Assembly: GCF_000469585.1 (NCBI RefSeq) | Contig: NZ_AWNK01000005.1 | Location: 62,001-126,000, forward strand | Length of the DNA stretch: 64,000 nt | From: Chrysiogenes arsenatis DSM 11915 | GTDB taxonomy: Bacteria > Chrysiogenota > Chrysiogenetes > Chrysiogenales > Chrysiogenaceae | Reading direction: 5' to 3' | Shown: positions 1-10,857 of the stretch, piece after piece | Layout of the letters: each line of letters begins with the position of its first letter | How positions within the stretch are numbered: the stretch's first letter is position 1 | Made by a program: the position numbers and the translations under genes | Notes under the pieces: model-generated | The model's database searches: none | Told to the model about the DNA's origin: nothing | Seen by the model: only the letters and a program-made list of their open reading frames with translations

Positions 1-282
1 TTCAAACTCCACACTGATCGACGCTAGCCCTTCAGAAGAAGTAGACGTTATTTTTTTTACTCCCGAAATACTGCGCAGTTTGCTTTCGATTTTCTTCGTG
101 ACATTTTTTTCCATATCAAGGGCATCAACACCCTTTTGCGTCACGACAATATTCACCACAGGAATAGTAATATCAGGCGTTGATTCTTTGGGAAGCGCTA
201 TATAACTGGCGGCACCAGAGAGTACAATGGCCACAGCAACAAATAAAATCCCGAGTATTTTCCGTTGGCACCATTCAAACAT
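1..282 (-). CDS. RND efflux transporter permease, N-terminal part (cut by window edge)
   Basis: Only the first 94 residues are in the window; the gene continues past base 1. The start MFEWCQRKILGILFVAVAI gives a cytoplasmic tip and first transmembrane helix. The following periplasmic stretch has the AcrB/CusA-type segment LPKESTPDITIPVVNIVVT and a porter-domain start with many lysines (MEKNVTKKIESKLRSISGVK). RND permeases are inner-membrane proton antiporters that export drugs or metals through a periplasmic adaptor and an outer-membrane channel. The ATG overlaps the adaptor gene's stop codon by one base (TAATG), so the two are coupled. The substrate cannot be told from this fragment. No outer-membrane channel gene is visible. 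Confidence 0.85.
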   Translation of the reverse strand, partial: MFEWCQRKILGILFVAVAIVLSGAASYIALPKESTPDITIPVVNIVVTQKGVDALDMEKNVTKKIESKLRSISGVKKITSTSSEGLASISVEFE

Positions 283-1289
283 TACGGACGTACCACTATT
301 TCGAGGCTGTCACCTGATTCAGCAAGGATCGCTTCAGCCTCGCTATGGGAATTCACTCCTGTCACCCCAACCAGATAATTGCCGATTCCAGCAGTATTAC
401 GAAAACTCATACGATCACTAAACACTTGCGGCTCAACCAGCACGACACGTTCAATACTTCCATCAGATCGCAGTGTGTAGACTGCGTATTGGCCACTACC
501 ATCAGGAAAAACCGCCTGAAACGGGAGCGCAACGAGGCCTGAATGAAGATGCGCTTCGATGTGCACACTCTGGTTCAACACTAACTCCGTAAATTCCCCA
601 GGGAAAATAAGCTGCAACGCTCCGGACGCAGCACGCATCGTCGCAAGGCGCGGTTCATGCAAAAGACGGAGCGATCCATCCGCTGCACGCAGATAGAAAT
701 CCATCTGCGAAAAGAGATCCTGATATGAGCTCGGCAGCGCTATTGCCAGCTGGAAATCATGCAGCGCATACCCTTCGGCCAAAGCGCCATACGCGGGCAC
801 ATGGTCACCCAGAGACACCAACACTCGCGTCACAAAAAAATCAACCCCTGCCGTCACTGTTGTTTTCGCCAACTGCCCTTCAACGTATTCCATCCGCTTG
901 CGTGCCGAAGCATAGCGTGCCGAAATCTCATCGTACCGTTCGTCAGAAATCGCCCGCTGTGTACGGAGTTGTTCCACCCGCAACTGTTCCTTCGCAATGC
1001 GATCCAGTTCAATACGTGCCTGAGCCGCTTCGTGCTGCAACGTTGCATTCGTTAAACGAACCGCAACGTCACCACGCCCAAGCGTTTGATCGCGGCGAAG
1101 CGACAGTTGTGTCACTACTCCCGCCACCTCTGCACGCAACGTCTGCAGCTCGCCTGGCTCTTTACGCGCGACAAAGCTCAACCGCAGCGGTTCTGCAGTA
1201 TCAAGTTGTTGAAAGACCGCCACACGTGCTGCCGCAATGGCGGGAAAAAAAACCAGTATAATAAACACATATATCAATGGACGCATCAT
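282..1289 (-). CDS. RND efflux periplasmic adaptor (HlyD/membrane fusion protein family)
   Basis: This 335-residue protein is the adaptor linking an RND permease to the outer membrane. I chose the ATG at 1289 because GGAG lies 5 bases upstream and the protein then begins with a clean signal peptide (MMRPLIYVFIILVFFPAIAAA). An upstream in-frame ATG at 1328 would put 13 charged residues before it. A lipoyl-like half motif (LRAEVAGVVTQLSL) is followed by a predicted coiled-coil hairpin rich in E, R, Q and A (about residues 85-140), then a beta-barrel part. The gene overlaps the permease start by one base. It is shorter than many adaptors, with a short hairpin. Family assignment is firm; the substrate is unknown. 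Confidence 0.85.
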   Translation of the reverse strand: MMRPLIYVFIILVFFPAIAAARVAVFQQLDTAEPLRLSFVARKEPGELQTLRAEVAGVVTQLSLRRDQTLGRGDVAVRLTNATLQHEAAQARIELDRIAKEQLRVEQLRTQRAISDERYDEISARYASARKRMEYVEGQLAKTTVTAGVDFFVTRVLVSLGDHVPAYGALAEGYALHDFQLAIALPSSYQDLFSQMDFYLRAADGSLRLLHEPRLATMRAASGALQLIFPGEFTELVLNQSVHIEAHLHSGLVALPFQAVFPDGSGQYAVYTLRSDGSIERVVLVEPQVFSDRMSFRNTAGIGNYLVGVTGVNSHSEAEAILAESGDSLEIVVRP

Positions 1290-1334
1290 ACATTCTCCAT
1301 TTTCAAACGATTGTCTCTGACCAAGCATAATTGC

Positions 1335-1363
1335 ACTATACCGTACTCTTTATAAGATGTGAA
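1335..1363 (-). promoter_or_regulatory. sigma70-type promoter for the efflux operon
   Basis: On the minus strand, TTCACA (1358-1363) and TATAGT (1335-1340) are separated by exactly 17 bases. Each hexamer matches 5 of 6 consensus positions. The expected transcription start is near 1328, about 40 bases before the chosen ATG. I found no equally convincing promoter for the divergent hydrogenase operon in 1364-1556. Confidence 0.55.
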
Positions 1364-1556
1364 TGGTCATCAACATAATAAAACATCGCTCTGAGCAACA
1401 AAAAGCCATATAACCATTACTCAATACACAACCGCACTAAAACACAGTTTAATTCTATTGCGCATCTCAATTTTTATGTGTTATTTATGACAACCAGTGA
1501 ATGTTGTTGAAAAAATACACACTGTTATTCACTTGTCATACAGCGGAGGAGGGATC

Positions 1557-3122
1557 ATGGCCGCAACTGCCGGACGAATTATTATCGATCCAGTTACACG
1601 AATAGAAGGTCACCTGCGGGTCGTCACACAAATGAACAATAACATTGTGGGATCTGCAAAGTGCTCAGGCGACATGTACCGTGGGCTTGAAAAAGCCCTC
1701 ATTGGCCATGATGCACGGGTTGCCCAACAAGTGACACAAAGGAGCTGCGGCGTCTGCCCGTACGCCCACGCCGAAACATCGGCGCTGGCACTGGAAAGTG
1801 CTATGGGGATTAAACCCAACCCGAACGGCCAACTCGTGCGCAACCTGATTATCGGTGCCTATCATGTAAAAGACTTTATGCTGCATTTTTACACACTCTG
1901 CGCGCTTGATTTTATCGATATAACTGCCGTCCTCAACTACAAAGGAAAAGACGGCGGATTGGTGCAAGTCAAGCAGTGGGTACAAAAGGAATTGGCCAGC
2001 AATAAGGTTTTCCCAGCCGCCCCTTTTCTACCACGCTACGAAGCTGATTATTGCACCGATCAAGAGGTGAACATTTCTGCCATCCGTGGTTATCTTGACG
2101 TTATCCCCGTCATGGCCAACATCCATAAAATGGTCTCTATTTTTGGAGGCAAGTCACCACACCCCGTTGCCATCGAAGCCGGTGGTGTGACAACCCTTCC
2201 CAGCATCGACAAACTGGCGTACTACCACACGCTGCTGCAACAGTGCACCTATTTCGTCCGCAACCGCTACCTCCCTGACGTTGTTGCCGTTGCCAAACAG
2301 TTCCCCGGCTACTTTCGTGAAGGGAAAGGGTACGGCAACCTCCTTGGATACCCATACTATCCTGACAAAAACGGGGAAAAATTTGCTTTCCCTGGCGGAG
2401 TCGTGATTGGTGGCAAGTATGAAGAACTTGATCTGACACACATCACAGAGGATCACACCTATTCGTACTATCAACCAAACGGCAACGGACAAAATGCGCT
2501 CCGTCCTCTAGAAACAACGGCGTTACGCCCGCTAAAACAAGCAGAGTTTAATCGCGAACAACAAGCCGAAAATGGCAAATATAGTTGGATACGCGCCCCG
2601 CGCTATCGTGGTGAAGCACTGGAAGTCGGCCCTTCGGCTCGACTTGTTACCACCTATCTCAGCCGGAAAAACCCCGAATTCAATGCCATTATCGACCGCT
2701 ATAACCAACAACTTGGGTTAACTATTGGCGACTACGCATCGGTTATGGGACGCCACCTGAGTCGCGCCATTCTTGCCGACTACCATCTAACACTGATCGA
2801 GCGTGACCTTGCCATGATTACACCAGATGCCAGCGCCTTCGACCACTACCCAATCCCCCGCAATGCTCGCGGTTTTGGCCTTACCGAAGCGACCCGCGGC
2901 GCGCTCGGCCATTGGATTGAGACTGACGCCCAAGGGTTGATTCGTAATTACGAAATGGTTGTCCCTACCACGTGGAACATGTCACCACGCGATAAGGATG
3001 GCAAACCCGGCCCCGTTGAAAAGATGCTCGAAGGGACACATGTCGCCAAAGCCGATCATCCAATGGAGCTGGCACGTATCGTCCGTTCCACTGATCCATG
3101 CATCGGCTGTTCTGTGCATTAA
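1557..3122 (+). CDS. [NiFe] hydrogenase large subunit without C-terminal extension
   Basis: This 521-residue protein carries the Ni-Fe(CN)2CO active site that splits or makes H2. The N-terminal ligand motif is RSCGVCPYAH (C64, C67). The C-terminal motif is DPCIGCSVH (C515, C518). Group 1-type features include DPVTRIEGHL and HFYTLCALDF. The start at 1557 is set by a GGAGGAGGG Shine-Dalgarno just upstream. The reading frame stops right after the histidine of the C-terminal motif. Most respiratory hydrogenases continue about 15 residues more, a tail cut off by a maturation protease once Ni is inserted. Large subunits made without the tail are best known from H2-sensing hydrogenases and CooH. The small subunit and a heme chemoreceptor follow in the same operon. 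No maturation (hyp) genes are in the window. Confidence 0.95.
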   Translation: MAATAGRIIIDPVTRIEGHLRVVTQMNNNIVGSAKCSGDMYRGLEKALIGHDARVAQQVTQRSCGVCPYAHAETSALALESAMGIKPNPNGQLVRNLIIGAYHVKDFMLHFYTLCALDFIDITAVLNYKGKDGGLVQVKQWVQKELASNKVFPAAPFLPRYEADYCTDQEVNISAIRGYLDVIPVMANIHKMVSIFGGKSPHPVAIEAGGVTTLPSIDKLAYYHTLLQQCTYFVRNRYLPDVVAVAKQFPGYFREGKGYGNLLGYPYYPDKNGEKFAFPGGVVIGGKYEELDLTHITEDHTYSYYQPNGNGQNALRPLETTALRPLKQAEFNREQQAENGKYSWIRAPRYRGEALEVGPSARLVTTYLSRKNPEFNAIIDRYNQQLGLTIGDYASVMGRHLSRAILADYHLTLIERDLAMITPDASAFDHYPIPRNARGFGLTEATRGALGHWIETDAQGLIRNYEMVVPTTWNMSPRDKDGKPGPVEKMLEGTHVAKADHPMELARIVRSTDPCIGCSVH

Positions 3123-3179
3123 TGTTGCGCACAACGATGTTGTAATTGTACCGCTCACTGAACTGCTGGAGGGTTGTTT

Positions 3180-4127
3180 ATGCAATATTTTTCTCAGGAA
3201 ATCACGCGACGCACGGCGATGCAAAGGATATTCGGCGCGATTACGGCCGTTGGAGCCTCCTCATTTCTGACGTTTGAAGACTTACTGGCGGCCGATGCCG
3301 CCACCATAAAGCCACTCAATGTTGTCTGGATTCATGGCACATCGTGTACCGGCTGTTCCTGCTCACTACTTGACGTCGAAACCGTACCGGTAGTCGATAT
3401 TTTGACAAAATTCACGAACATGATTTTTCACCACGACATCTCGCTGGCAACCGGATCACAAGTAACTGATATTTACGAAAAACTTATCCATTCAGATTCA
3501 TCAATCCCGTATGTCATCGTTTTTGAAGGAGGCATCCCGATTGGCATGCCACATACCTGCATGGTCGGACACCGCACGATGGAAGATTGGATGAAACAAC
3601 TTCTTCCGAAAGCTGCCGCATGTATCGCCGCCGGCACGTGCGCTTCTTTTGGTGGTGTCACCGAAATGTTGGGGACAGAAACCGGGAACGCGAGTGTGTT
3701 GCGATTTGCCCATCAAAACGGTATCACAACCCCTATCGTATTACTTCCAGGTTGTCCGATGAAGCCGGAGCACTTTGTGTACACACTCCTGTATCATTTG
3801 CATCACAAAAAGCTCCCCGACCTTGATCGCTACGGCCGTCCGCGCCGTTTCTTCAGCCGCACCGTACACGAACTCTGCATCAATTATGCTGACTTTCAAG
3901 AGGGTCATTTCGCCCAACACATTGGCGATCAAGGTTGCCTGATCAAGATGGGTTGCCAAGGGATGGTAACGCGCAGCGACTGTTTAATTACTGGTTATAA
4001 TAACAACACCAACGTCTGTATACGGGCGGGTCACCCTTGCGTCGGGTGCGCTGGAGAAAACTTCCCACGTCGCTTTATGTTCCATAACTACGACGACACC
4101 CGCGACATCATCCCACGGAGGCCATAA
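3180..4127 (+). CDS. [NiFe] hydrogenase small subunit with Tat-type signal
   Basis: This 315-residue iron-sulfur subunit passes electrons between the [NiFe] site and an outside partner. The ATG at 3180 follows GGAGGG; an in-frame TTG six bases earlier is less likely. The N-terminus has twin arginines (ITRRTAMQ, R10-R11) and a hydrophobic stretch ([14 protein letters not shown]), a variant Tat leader implying export of the folded complex. Proximal-cluster ligands are in [18 protein letters not shown] and PGCPMKPEH. The medial and distal cluster region has [12 protein letters not shown] and GHPCVGC. There is no C-terminal membrane anchor, and no cytochrome b gene is next door. The stop overlaps the next gene's ATG (TAATG), coupling it to the chemoreceptor. 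Confidence 0.93.
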   Translation: MQYFSQEITRRTAMQRIFGAITAVGASSFLTFEDLLAADAATIKPLNVVWIHGTSCTGCSCSLLDVETVPVVDILTKFTNMIFHHDISLATGSQVTDIYEKLIHSDSSIPYVIVFEGGIPIGMPHTCMVGHRTMEDWMKQLLPKAAACIAAGTCASFGGVTEMLGTETGNASVLRFAHQNGITTPIVLLPGCPMKPEHFVYTLLYHLHHKKLPDLDRYGRPRRFFSRTVHELCINYADFQEGHFAQHIGDQGCLIKMGCQGMVTRSDCLITGYNNNTNVCIRAGHPCVGCAGENFPRRFMFHNYDDTRDIIPRRP

Positions 4128-5953
4128 TGCACCACTCGACTGAACGGGTATCTTTTTTTCATTCATTGACCTTTCGCTCCATTGTTATCCTTTCTATCTG
4201 CGCGTTTCTTGTATTTGCCGCTTCGTTCAGCGCTTTTTTGGTGTGGCAAAAAGAACTCTCCGAAAAGCGACTGTACGAAAATGGACTGAGCTACCTTTCG
4301 ATGCTGAAGGAAAACACCGCCGACTCGATTGCTAAAGGGCAAAGACGCAGTTTCCAACAGGTTATCAATAGCTTTACCCGCGTCAGTGATATTGATGAGG
4401 TAGCGATGTATGGCCGCAACCACGGCCTGATGAACTACCTATCCAACGAACCAACCGTCGGCATACCGTTCGTAAAAATCAATGGGAGTTTCTCTAATCC
4501 CAATTTAAAACTCTACAAAGAGACCCGTGGCATGCACCACCGTAAGGATTGGCACCTCACCGACATGGAAGAGAGCGAAACCGGTAAAGTGCATCTGCAG
4601 TCGGTAAAAGGGCAAACGTGCACAAATTGCCATATTGGCATTGCCCCTGATCTGAAATTTGTCGACAACGTCGCCTATCGCCGTGCAGGAACACAAGCGC
4701 ACCTCTATTACAGCATGCCGGTAGAAAAAGAATGTATTAGCTGCCATACCAATTGGAATCTTGGTGAAACTGCGGCCTATTTACGCATCACGTTGAATAG
4801 CCATGCCATCGACGCGCAACAGGAAGAAAGCGTACAAGGCATACTGCTGATGTTGACCGCCATCATTATGAGCATGCTCATTTTGGTGATTATCATCATC
4901 CGTCTCATGATTTACCGCCCACTCTCACGTGCACTAACCTTTGCACAGAATGTCGCCTCCGGAAATAGAGCCGATAAACTCGCGGCACGCGAGAAACACG
5001 AAATCGGCCTTCTCGGTCGGGCACTCAACCGTATGATGGAAAATATCAACGGCGCCGTGCGTGAAGCGGCCGAGCAAGTGGGAGAAGTCAGCACCACCGT
5101 CAATGACATTTCGGCACAACTTTCCACCGAAATTGCTCAAGCCAGTGCGGGAGCGGAAGAGCAACGGAAAAAGACCGAAACAACCGCCAAAGCGATGGAG
5201 GTCATGAACGAAACGCTCATTAACGTCTCGCGTCAGGCCGATTCAACCTACAGTGCCGCCGAAAGCGCAAAATCGAAAGCCACAGAAGGAGCAGGCTTGG
5301 TTCGTCAAGTGGTCGGCTCAATCTCCCATGCGCGTGAAGAATCGTTGATTCTCAAAGCGAATATGGGCGAACTCGCAAAACAAGCAGCGGCCATCAATCA
5401 AGTCATGAATCTGATCCGCGACATTGCCGATCAAACAAACCTCTTAGCGCTGAATGCGGCTATCGAAGCCGCCCGTGCAGGAGAGTCGGGACGTGGGTTC
5501 TCCGTTGTTGCTGACGAAGTACGTAAACTCGCGGAAAAAACTATGACCGCTACAAAAGAGGTCGCAACTGCGGTTGAAGCAATCCAGCGCGGAGCACAAG
5601 CCAATATGACAAAAGTTGACGAAACAACCGAAGTCATCGGCACCGCGACTGAACTCGCCTATAGTTCAGGCCAGTCGTTGCAGGAAATCGTGACCCTTAT
5701 TGAATCGGCCACCTCGCAGATGAATCAAATCTCCCGCGCCATGGAAGAACAATCAGAAGTCAGCTCCGAAATCACCCTTTCGCTGGAAGATGTGCGCCGC
5801 ATATCCATCGCAACCGATCAAGCAATGAGCCACTCACAGCAGATAGTTGAACAGTTGGCCAACCAAGCCATGCAGCTTCAACAAACCATTGCACACATGC
5901 AAAAAGGTGACGACAGCCACGAGCCAAAGAAGTTGATGCCGTACACCCGATAA
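4127..5953 (+). CDS. methyl-accepting chemotaxis protein with di-heme periplasmic sensor domain
   Basis: This 608-residue chemoreceptor has TM1 at about 18-38, a periplasmic domain at 39-236, TM2 at about 237-262, a HAMP region, and a long cytoplasmic methyl-accepting coiled coil. The coil has the standard tip ([20 protein letters not shown] then [20 protein letters not shown]) that binds CheA and CheW. The periplasmic domain holds two c-type heme motifs, CTNCH (165-169) and CISCH (203-207), plus spare histidines (HHRKDWH). Heme-c chemoreceptors are known as redox or gas sensors. A GGAGG site precedes the ATG, which overlaps the hydrogenase small-subunit stop by one base. I infer that the exported hydrogenase feeds electrons to these hemes, giving H2-responsive taxis. 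There is no CheR-docking pentapeptide at the C-terminus. Confidence 0.93.
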   Translation: MHHSTERVSFFHSLTFRSIVILSICAFLVFAASFSAFLVWQKELSEKRLYENGLSYLSMLKENTADSIAKGQRRSFQQVINSFTRVSDIDEVAMYGRNHGLMNYLSNEPTVGIPFVKINGSFSNPNLKLYKETRGMHHRKDWHLTDMEESETGKVHLQSVKGQTCTNCHIGIAPDLKFVDNVAYRRAGTQAHLYYSMPVEKECISCHTNWNLGETAAYLRITLNSHAIDAQQEESVQGILLMLTAIIMSMLILVIIIIRLMIYRPLSRALTFAQNVASGNRADKLAAREKHEIGLLGRALNRMMENINGAVREAAEQVGEVSTTVNDISAQLSTEIAQASAGAEEQRKKTETTAKAMEVMNETLINVSRQADSTYSAAESAKSKATEGAGLVRQVVGSISHAREESLILKANMGELAKQAAAINQVMNLIRDIADQTNLLALNAAIEAARAGESGRGFSVVADEVRKLAEKTMTATKEVATAVEAIQRGAQANMTKVDETTEVIGTATELAYSSGQSLQEIVTLIESATSQMNQISRAMEEQSEVSSEITLSLEDVRRISIATDQAMSHSQQIVEQLANQAMQLQQTIAHMQKGDDSHEPKKLMPYTR

Positions 5954-5991
5954 ACAGTTGTACCCGCTAGCAAACGTAATGCCACGCTACA

Positions 5992-6027
5992 AAATCTCCC
6001 TGAGTCACCTCTGACTCAGGGAGATTT
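5992..6027. terminator. strong hairpin terminator after the hydrogenase-chemoreceptor operon
   Basis: A perfect 16-base inverted repeat (5992-6007 and 6012-6027) with a 4-base loop (CCTC). The arms begin with AAA and end with TTT, so the hairpin could stop transcription from either side. It lies 39 bases after the chemoreceptor stop and marks the three genes upstream as one unit. Confidence 0.85.
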
Positions 6028-6108
6028 CATTTCTGATTCCCCTTGCCTGATTTCCAGTTTGCGTGACATACTTTGCCATACTACATAATGATTCTCATAG
6101 GAGCCGGT

Positions 6109-7968
6109 ATGCCGCACCAATTCTGGCAGGATTTACAAAAACTTTATACGCTTGTCGAACAACGCGAACACCATAACAATCGATTTTACGCCATACTGAA
6201 AGGAGAAGAGAGCGACCAGAAACTGGTGATTGATAGCTTTCTACAATCGCTTGACCTGCCACTTACTCCTGAAAACCAACTGGCAGCTATCACACGAATT
6301 GCCAATTTACGCGATGATTCACTCGTACAAGCGATGAAACAAGCAGGATTTGATCAACCACGCATTGATGCCGCAAAACAACTGGCGTATCAATGGGCAG
6401 CGACCTACCACCTCCAACAACACCGTGAGCTCCTGCTTGTCGTCGAAGAGCAGCAACTCCTGACGCCATTTTACCGCGCTCTTTTGCGTGGCGCACACGA
6501 AGTCGGGCTGGCTTTCACACAATGGTACCCCCTCTGGTACGAAACGATTGTCACTGGCGTAAACCGCACCTTGGAAGCTGACTTTCAGGGAAATCAAAGC
6601 GCCATCATGGAAATGTTACATACGAAACAACTTCTTGACTTTGGGCATGAAAATGAAATCGCCGACCGTTGCTACAGTGTTCTGCGCAAGCACGACTCCC
6701 AGACATGGAGTGTGTTGCCATACGTACAGGCCTTCCCAATTGCGGTTGGTGCCATCATCGCTGCTTTAGAAGAGCTTCACGATGCCCTTTGCCTGCACAA
6801 TGACGATATTTTCGATCAAGCAGACTACTATAAAAATTATATCAAAGCCCTTATCGAAGCATTTTCAGAAACGGAACGCCACCAACTCGTCGCACGATGG
6901 GCCGACGTGGATCGGAAGTGGATGCAGATTACCGCGCCGATACAAATCGGACATCCACTCGAATACTATGAAGACCACTATCGCAAAGCCGTTGCGCCAG
7001 AATGGGATGTGCGCATCGTTAACCCACAATTGCAGCATGGCAACCATCGTGCAGAAAAAGTCGAAACCATGTTCCAAGCACTCTATACCCAAAGTGGCCA
7101 ACCCCAAAGCCTCTCGGCCTACCAAGCAACGCTGGAAAACTTGCGCCGTGTACAACTCTACCTTGGCAGACCCGCACTCTACTATGGTGCAGGATTTTCC
7201 GGCCTTTTTTCCGCCCAAGTTGTTCCCAATGATGAAGTTGTCAGCGCCGCTTATGGCAAAAAAATCTTTGCCTTTGCCGATATGGTACTCGCAAGTTCAC
7301 GCGCCAAACCCGTACTACAAATCAGCCGTCAAGTGTTAGGCGACGAGATCATCAAGCGACATCGCCAACTCATGAATACCCCTGAACAGTGGCATCAGGT
7401 ATATGACATCTCTACCATTGGACATGAGTTTGGTCATATTTTGTGGCTCGATGAAAATTCAGAAAATACGATGAACACCACAGGGCACTTCAAAAATATC
7501 GAAGAGTTCAAGGCGACCACTGGTGGGCTCATCAGCTTTTTCAGCGACACCAGCGAACAAGAGCTGCTTAGCGCCGTTATTGATGACCTGATCCGTCGCA
7601 GCGTAGGACTGATTGGCTGGATGGAAACAGAAGAAGTGCGTCCCTATTATTCTGAAGGGTTGATTCACCTTCATTGCCTCTTTGCCAGCAGCGTCTTGCA
7701 TTTTTCACCAGAACCACCGACCCTCACCATCCAACTGAATGAAACGACTATAACCAATCTTAAACAACAATATATGCACGTGTACACCGCACTCGCGTGG
7801 GAAACCTACCTGCCAAAACGCGACGCACTTCACTTTCTGAGCCGTTACGTCCGCACCGAAGGGAAGTCACTGACTCCTCTTGACCCAACGGTTGCTGCTT
7901 TTGTGGCATGGTATTGGGAGTTATACCAAAAGATTGGCCGACAGGTTGCAGATTGGCCAGCAGAGTAA
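6109..7968 (+). CDS. CiaB-like zinc metallopeptidase family protein
   Basis: This 619-residue protein has no signal peptide and no membrane segment. It carries an HEFGH zinc site (H439, E440, H443) and, 22 residues on, EEFKATTGG (E465/E466), a spacing usual for gluzincin peptidases with a third glutamate ligand. Overall length, the tyrosine- and tryptophan-rich N-terminal half and the position of the zinc site resemble the CiaB protein family first named in Campylobacter. That match is from memory, not a search. The start at 6109 follows AGGAG by 5 bases; upstream in-frame codons lack such a site. It stands alone after a strong terminator and 30 bases before uvrA. Substrate and role are unknown, and the invasion label of CiaB should not be carried over. 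Confidence 0.6.
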   Translation: MPHQFWQDLQKLYTLVEQREHHNNRFYAILKGEESDQKLVIDSFLQSLDLPLTPENQLAAITRIANLRDDSLVQAMKQAGFDQPRIDAAKQLAYQWAATYHLQQHRELLLVVEEQQLLTPFYRALLRGAHEVGLAFTQWYPLWYETIVTGVNRTLEADFQGNQSAIMEMLHTKQLLDFGHENEIADRCYSVLRKHDSQTWSVLPYVQAFPIAVGAIIAALEELHDALCLHNDDIFDQADYYKNYIKALIEAFSETERHQLVARWADVDRKWMQITAPIQIGHPLEYYEDHYRKAVAPEWDVRIVNPQLQHGNHRAEKVETMFQALYTQSGQPQSLSAYQATLENLRRVQLYLGRPALYYGAGFSGLFSAQVVPNDEVVSAAYGKKIFAFADMVLASSRAKPVLQISRQVLGDEIIKRHRQLMNTPEQWHQVYDISTIGHEFGHILWLDENSENTMNTTGHFKNIEEFKATTGGLISFFSDTSEQELLSAVIDDLIRRSVGLIGWMETEEVRPYYSEGLIHLHCLFASSVLHFSPEPPTLTIQLNETTITNLKQQYMHVYTALAWETYLPKRDALHFLSRYVRTEGKSLTPLDPTVAAFVAWYWELYQKIGRQVADWPAE

Positions 7969-7998
7969 TCGTGCGCAGATTTCTTACTTATTTTGTGA

Positions 7999-10857
7999 AT
8001 GGAGTATAGTACCTTGGCACTCGACCATATCGCCATTCGTGGCGCGAGAGAACATAATCTGAAAAACATTTCCCTCGATATTCCCCGTGATAAACTTGTC
8101 GTCATCACCGGAGTCAGCGGAAGTGGCAAGTCAACTCTTGCCTTTGATACCATCTTCGCAGAAGGGCAACGGCGCTATGTCGAATCGCTTTCCGCGTATG
8201 CCAGACAGTTTTTAGAACAGATGGATAAACCCGATGTGGATGCTATCGAAGGGCTCAGCCCCGCCATCAGCATAGAACAGAAAAGTATCAGCCGAAATCC
8301 ACGATCGACCGTGGCCACTATTACCGAAATTTACGACTACCTCCGCCTTTTATATGCCCGTGCAGGCACTGCCCACTGCCATTCGTGCGACAAAGAGTTG
8401 GTATCGCAAACCGTACAGCAAATGGTCGATACCATTTGCAGCCTGCCGCCACGCACGAAATTGATGATTCTCGCGCCGGTGGTACGCCACCGCAAAGGGG
8501 AATTCCGTAAACTCCTAGAAGACTTTAAGAAAAAAGGATTTGCCCGTGTCCGTATCGATGGCGAAATTTACGAAATCGATGCGGCGCTGGAGCTGAAGCT
8601 TTCAAAAAACATTAAGCATGATATTGCCATCGTCGTCGATCGCATCGTCGTGAAAGAAGGAATTGAGCGGCGCGTAACCGATAGCATCGAAACTTCGCTC
8701 CCCTATTCTGAAGGATTGATACTTGTGAGTCTCCCTGATGACAATCGTGAAATTCTCATGAGTGAGTCCGCCACCTGTCACGACTGTAACGTCAGTATGC
8801 CGGAACTTGAACCGCGTCTGTTTTCCTTCAACGCACCCGAAGGTGCCTGCCCGAACTGTAGCGGCCTTGGCGCGTCACTCGAACTCGAAGAGCGGCTGAT
8901 TATTCCCAATACACGACTTTCCGTGCGCGAAGGGGCGATTGCCCCATGGGCGACCAAAAGCTCACAACGTTTCTGGGAAACGCTCGACGGGGTGTCGCGC
9001 CACTACCGCATTGATCTTGATACACCGTGGGGACAACTTGAGCGGCAGCAGCAGGAAATTCTCCTGTACGGTTCGCCAGATAAACTCTCGCTGATTCCCG
9101 AGAAAGGCAAGTTCCGGCGTACTGTGCAGATGCGTTTTGAAGGGGTTATCGGCTACCTGCAAAACCTGCACAAGGAAACATCAGTTGGCTATATCAAAGA
9201 GTATGTCGAGAAATATATGACCGAAAAACCGTGCCCCGCCTGTGAAGGGCAACGGCTCAATCCGCAAGCACTAAGTGTGCGCGTCGGTGGCATCTCTATC
9301 GCCAGTTTTTGTGCGCTCTCCATACGTCAAGCCCTTCATTTTGCCCGCGAATTGCAACTGCCAGGCCATCGCCAGTATATTGCCGACCGCGTCCTGCGCG
9401 AAGTGCGCGAACGGCTTTCGTTTCTTGACGATGTTGGCCTCGACTACCTGGAGCTGAATCGCAAAGGGAGCACCCTTTCGGGCGGCGAATCGCAGCGGAT
9501 ACGCCTAGCGACACAAATCGGTTCGCGTTTGATGGGCGTATTATACATCCTTGACGAGCCGAGTATTGGCCTGCACCAACGCGATAACGATAAACTGATT
9601 GCCACCTTGAAAGGGTTACGCGACAACGGCAATAGCGTCTTAGTCGTTGAACACGATGAAGACACCATCCGTCAAGCCGATTACGTCATCGACATGGGGC
9701 CAGGTGCGGGACGGCTCGGTGGCGAAGTAGTCGCCGCGGGAAAACCGGATGAGATCGCTCTTTCCACGCACAGCCTGACCGGACGCTATCTCTCGCGCGA
9801 ACTCGAAATTGCTCTCCCCACCCATCGTCGCAAAGGGAGCGGAGCGATCACCCTTACTGGTGCGCGCGGCAACAACCTGCACAGCATTGACATTACCATA
9901 CCAACCGCCACATTGACCCTCGTGACCGGCGTGAGTGGCAGCGGCAAATCGACCCTGATCATAGACACGCTCCTTCCTGCCCTCGCCGCTTCGCTGCGGA
10001 GCGAAGTTGATGGCACCAATGCCCCTTGCCCATTCAACACGCTTGACATTCATGATGCAAAAATCAAAAAAATTGTCGCCATCGATCAAACTCCCATTGG
10101 CCGCACACCGCGTTCCAATCCCGCAACCTATACCGGTGTATTTACTGAAATACGTGATTTGTTCGCCAGTTCGCCTGAATCCAAAAAGCGCGGCTACAAG
10201 CCGGGGCGCTTTTCGTTTAACGTCAAAGGGGGACGGTGCGAAGCATGTCAGGGAGATGGCACGATTAAAATTGAAATGCACTTTCTGCCTGACCTCTACG
10301 TGACCTGCGAAACCTGTCACGGCAAGCGGTTCAACCGCGATACACTTGAAGTAACCTATAAAGGAAAAACCATCGCCGATGTACTGGACATGACCATCAA
10401 CATGGCGTGGGAATTTTTTGAAAATATCCCGAAAATACAACATAAACTGCAAACCGTGCGCGACGTCGGTCTTGGTTATATCCGGCTGGGTCAGGCGGCA
10501 ACCACCCTTTCCGGTGGCGAAGCGCAACGGGTTAAACTCTCCAAAGAACTCTCACGCCGCACCTCAGGCGACACCGTTTACATTCTGGACGAACCAACCA
10601 CCGGACTCCATTTCCATGACATCGCGCAACTGCTTGTAGTGCTGAATAAGCTCGTCGATGCCGGAAATACTGTGGTCGTAATTGAGCACAACCTTGATGT
10701 CATCAAATGTGCCGACCACATTATCGACCTTGGCCCTGAAGGGGGCGGCGGTGGCGGAAAACTCCTCTACAGTGGGGTGCCGGAAGGGCTGGCACAGTGC
10801 GAACAGTCGTATACGGGACAGTACTTGAAGCGGATATTTTCGAAAGGACTCCTATGA
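7999..10857 (+). CDS. uvrA: excinuclease ABC subunit A
   Basis: UvrA is the damage-sensing ATPase of nucleotide excision repair and loads UvrB on distorted DNA. The 952 residues hold two ABC modules: Walker [13 protein letters not shown] near residue 40 and [16 protein letters not shown] in the second half, with signatures [16 protein letters not shown] and [15 protein letters not shown]. Zinc-binding CxxC pairs are present ([12 protein letters not shown] with CETCHGKR). The listed ATG has no clear ribosome site. A TTG at 8014 gives the family-typical start ([19 protein letters not shown]) and has GGAG 9 bases upstream, so it may be the true start. The stop overlaps murG as ATGA. Confidence 0.98.
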   Translation: MEYSTLALDHIAIRGAREHNLKNISLDIPRDKLVVITGVSGSGKSTLAFDTIFAEGQRRYVESLSAYARQFLEQMDKPDVDAIEGLSPAISIEQKSISRNPRSTVATITEIYDYLRLLYARAGTAHCHSCDKELVSQTVQQMVDTICSLPPRTKLMILAPVVRHRKGEFRKLLEDFKKKGFARVRIDGEIYEIDAALELKLSKNIKHDIAIVVDRIVVKEGIERRVTDSIETSLPYSEGLILVSLPDDNREILMSESATCHDCNVSMPELEPRLFSFNAPEGACPNCSGLGASLELEERLIIPNTRLSVREGAIAPWATKSSQRFWETLDGVSRHYRIDLDTPWGQLERQQQEILLYGSPDKLSLIPEKGKFRRTVQMRFEGVIGYLQNLHKETSVGYIKEYVEKYMTEKPCPACEGQRLNPQALSVRVGGISIASFCALSIRQALHFARELQLPGHRQYIADRVLREVRERLSFLDDVGLDYLELNRKGSTLSGGESQRIRLATQIGSRLMGVLYILDEPSIGLHQRDNDKLIATLKGLRDNGNSVLVVEHDEDTIRQADYVIDMGPGAGRLGGEVVAAGKPDEIALSTHSLTGRYLSRELEIALPTHRRKGSGAITLTGARGNNLHSIDITIPTATLTLVTGVSGSGKSTLIIDTLLPALAASLRSEVDGTNAPCPFNTLDIHDAKIKKIVAIDQTPIGRTPRSNPATYTGVFTEIRDLFASSPESKKRGYKPGRFSFNVKGGRCEACQGDGTIKIEMHFLPDLYVTCETCHGKRFNRDTLEVTYKGKTIADVLDMTINMAWEFFENIPKIQHKLQTVRDVGLGYIRLGQAATTLSGGEAQRVKLSKELSRRTSGDTVYILDEPTTGLHFHDIAQLLVVLNKLVDAGNTVVVIEHNLDVIKCADHIIDLGPEGGGGGGKLLYSGVPEGLAQCEQSYTGQYLKRIFSKGLL

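Noticed and set aside
725-1261. A 178-residue plus-strand ORF
   Set aside because: Antisense shadow of the efflux adaptor gene; low-complexity text.
1380-1556. Sigma54 or FNR site for the hydrogenase operon
   Set aside because: No TGGCAC-N5-TTGC or TTGAT-N4-ATCAA match was found; only a weak sigma70-like pair.
3123-3173. Possible frameshifted C-terminal tail of the hydrogenase large subunit
   Set aside because: None of the frames after the stop gives a convincing maturation tail; the stop sits exactly at the mature end.
6782-7339. A 185-residue plus-strand ORF
   Set aside because: Out-of-frame shadow inside the CiaB-like gene.
9640-10527. A 295-residue minus-strand ORF
   Set aside because: It is antisense to the second half of uvrA, has no family features and no ribosome site.
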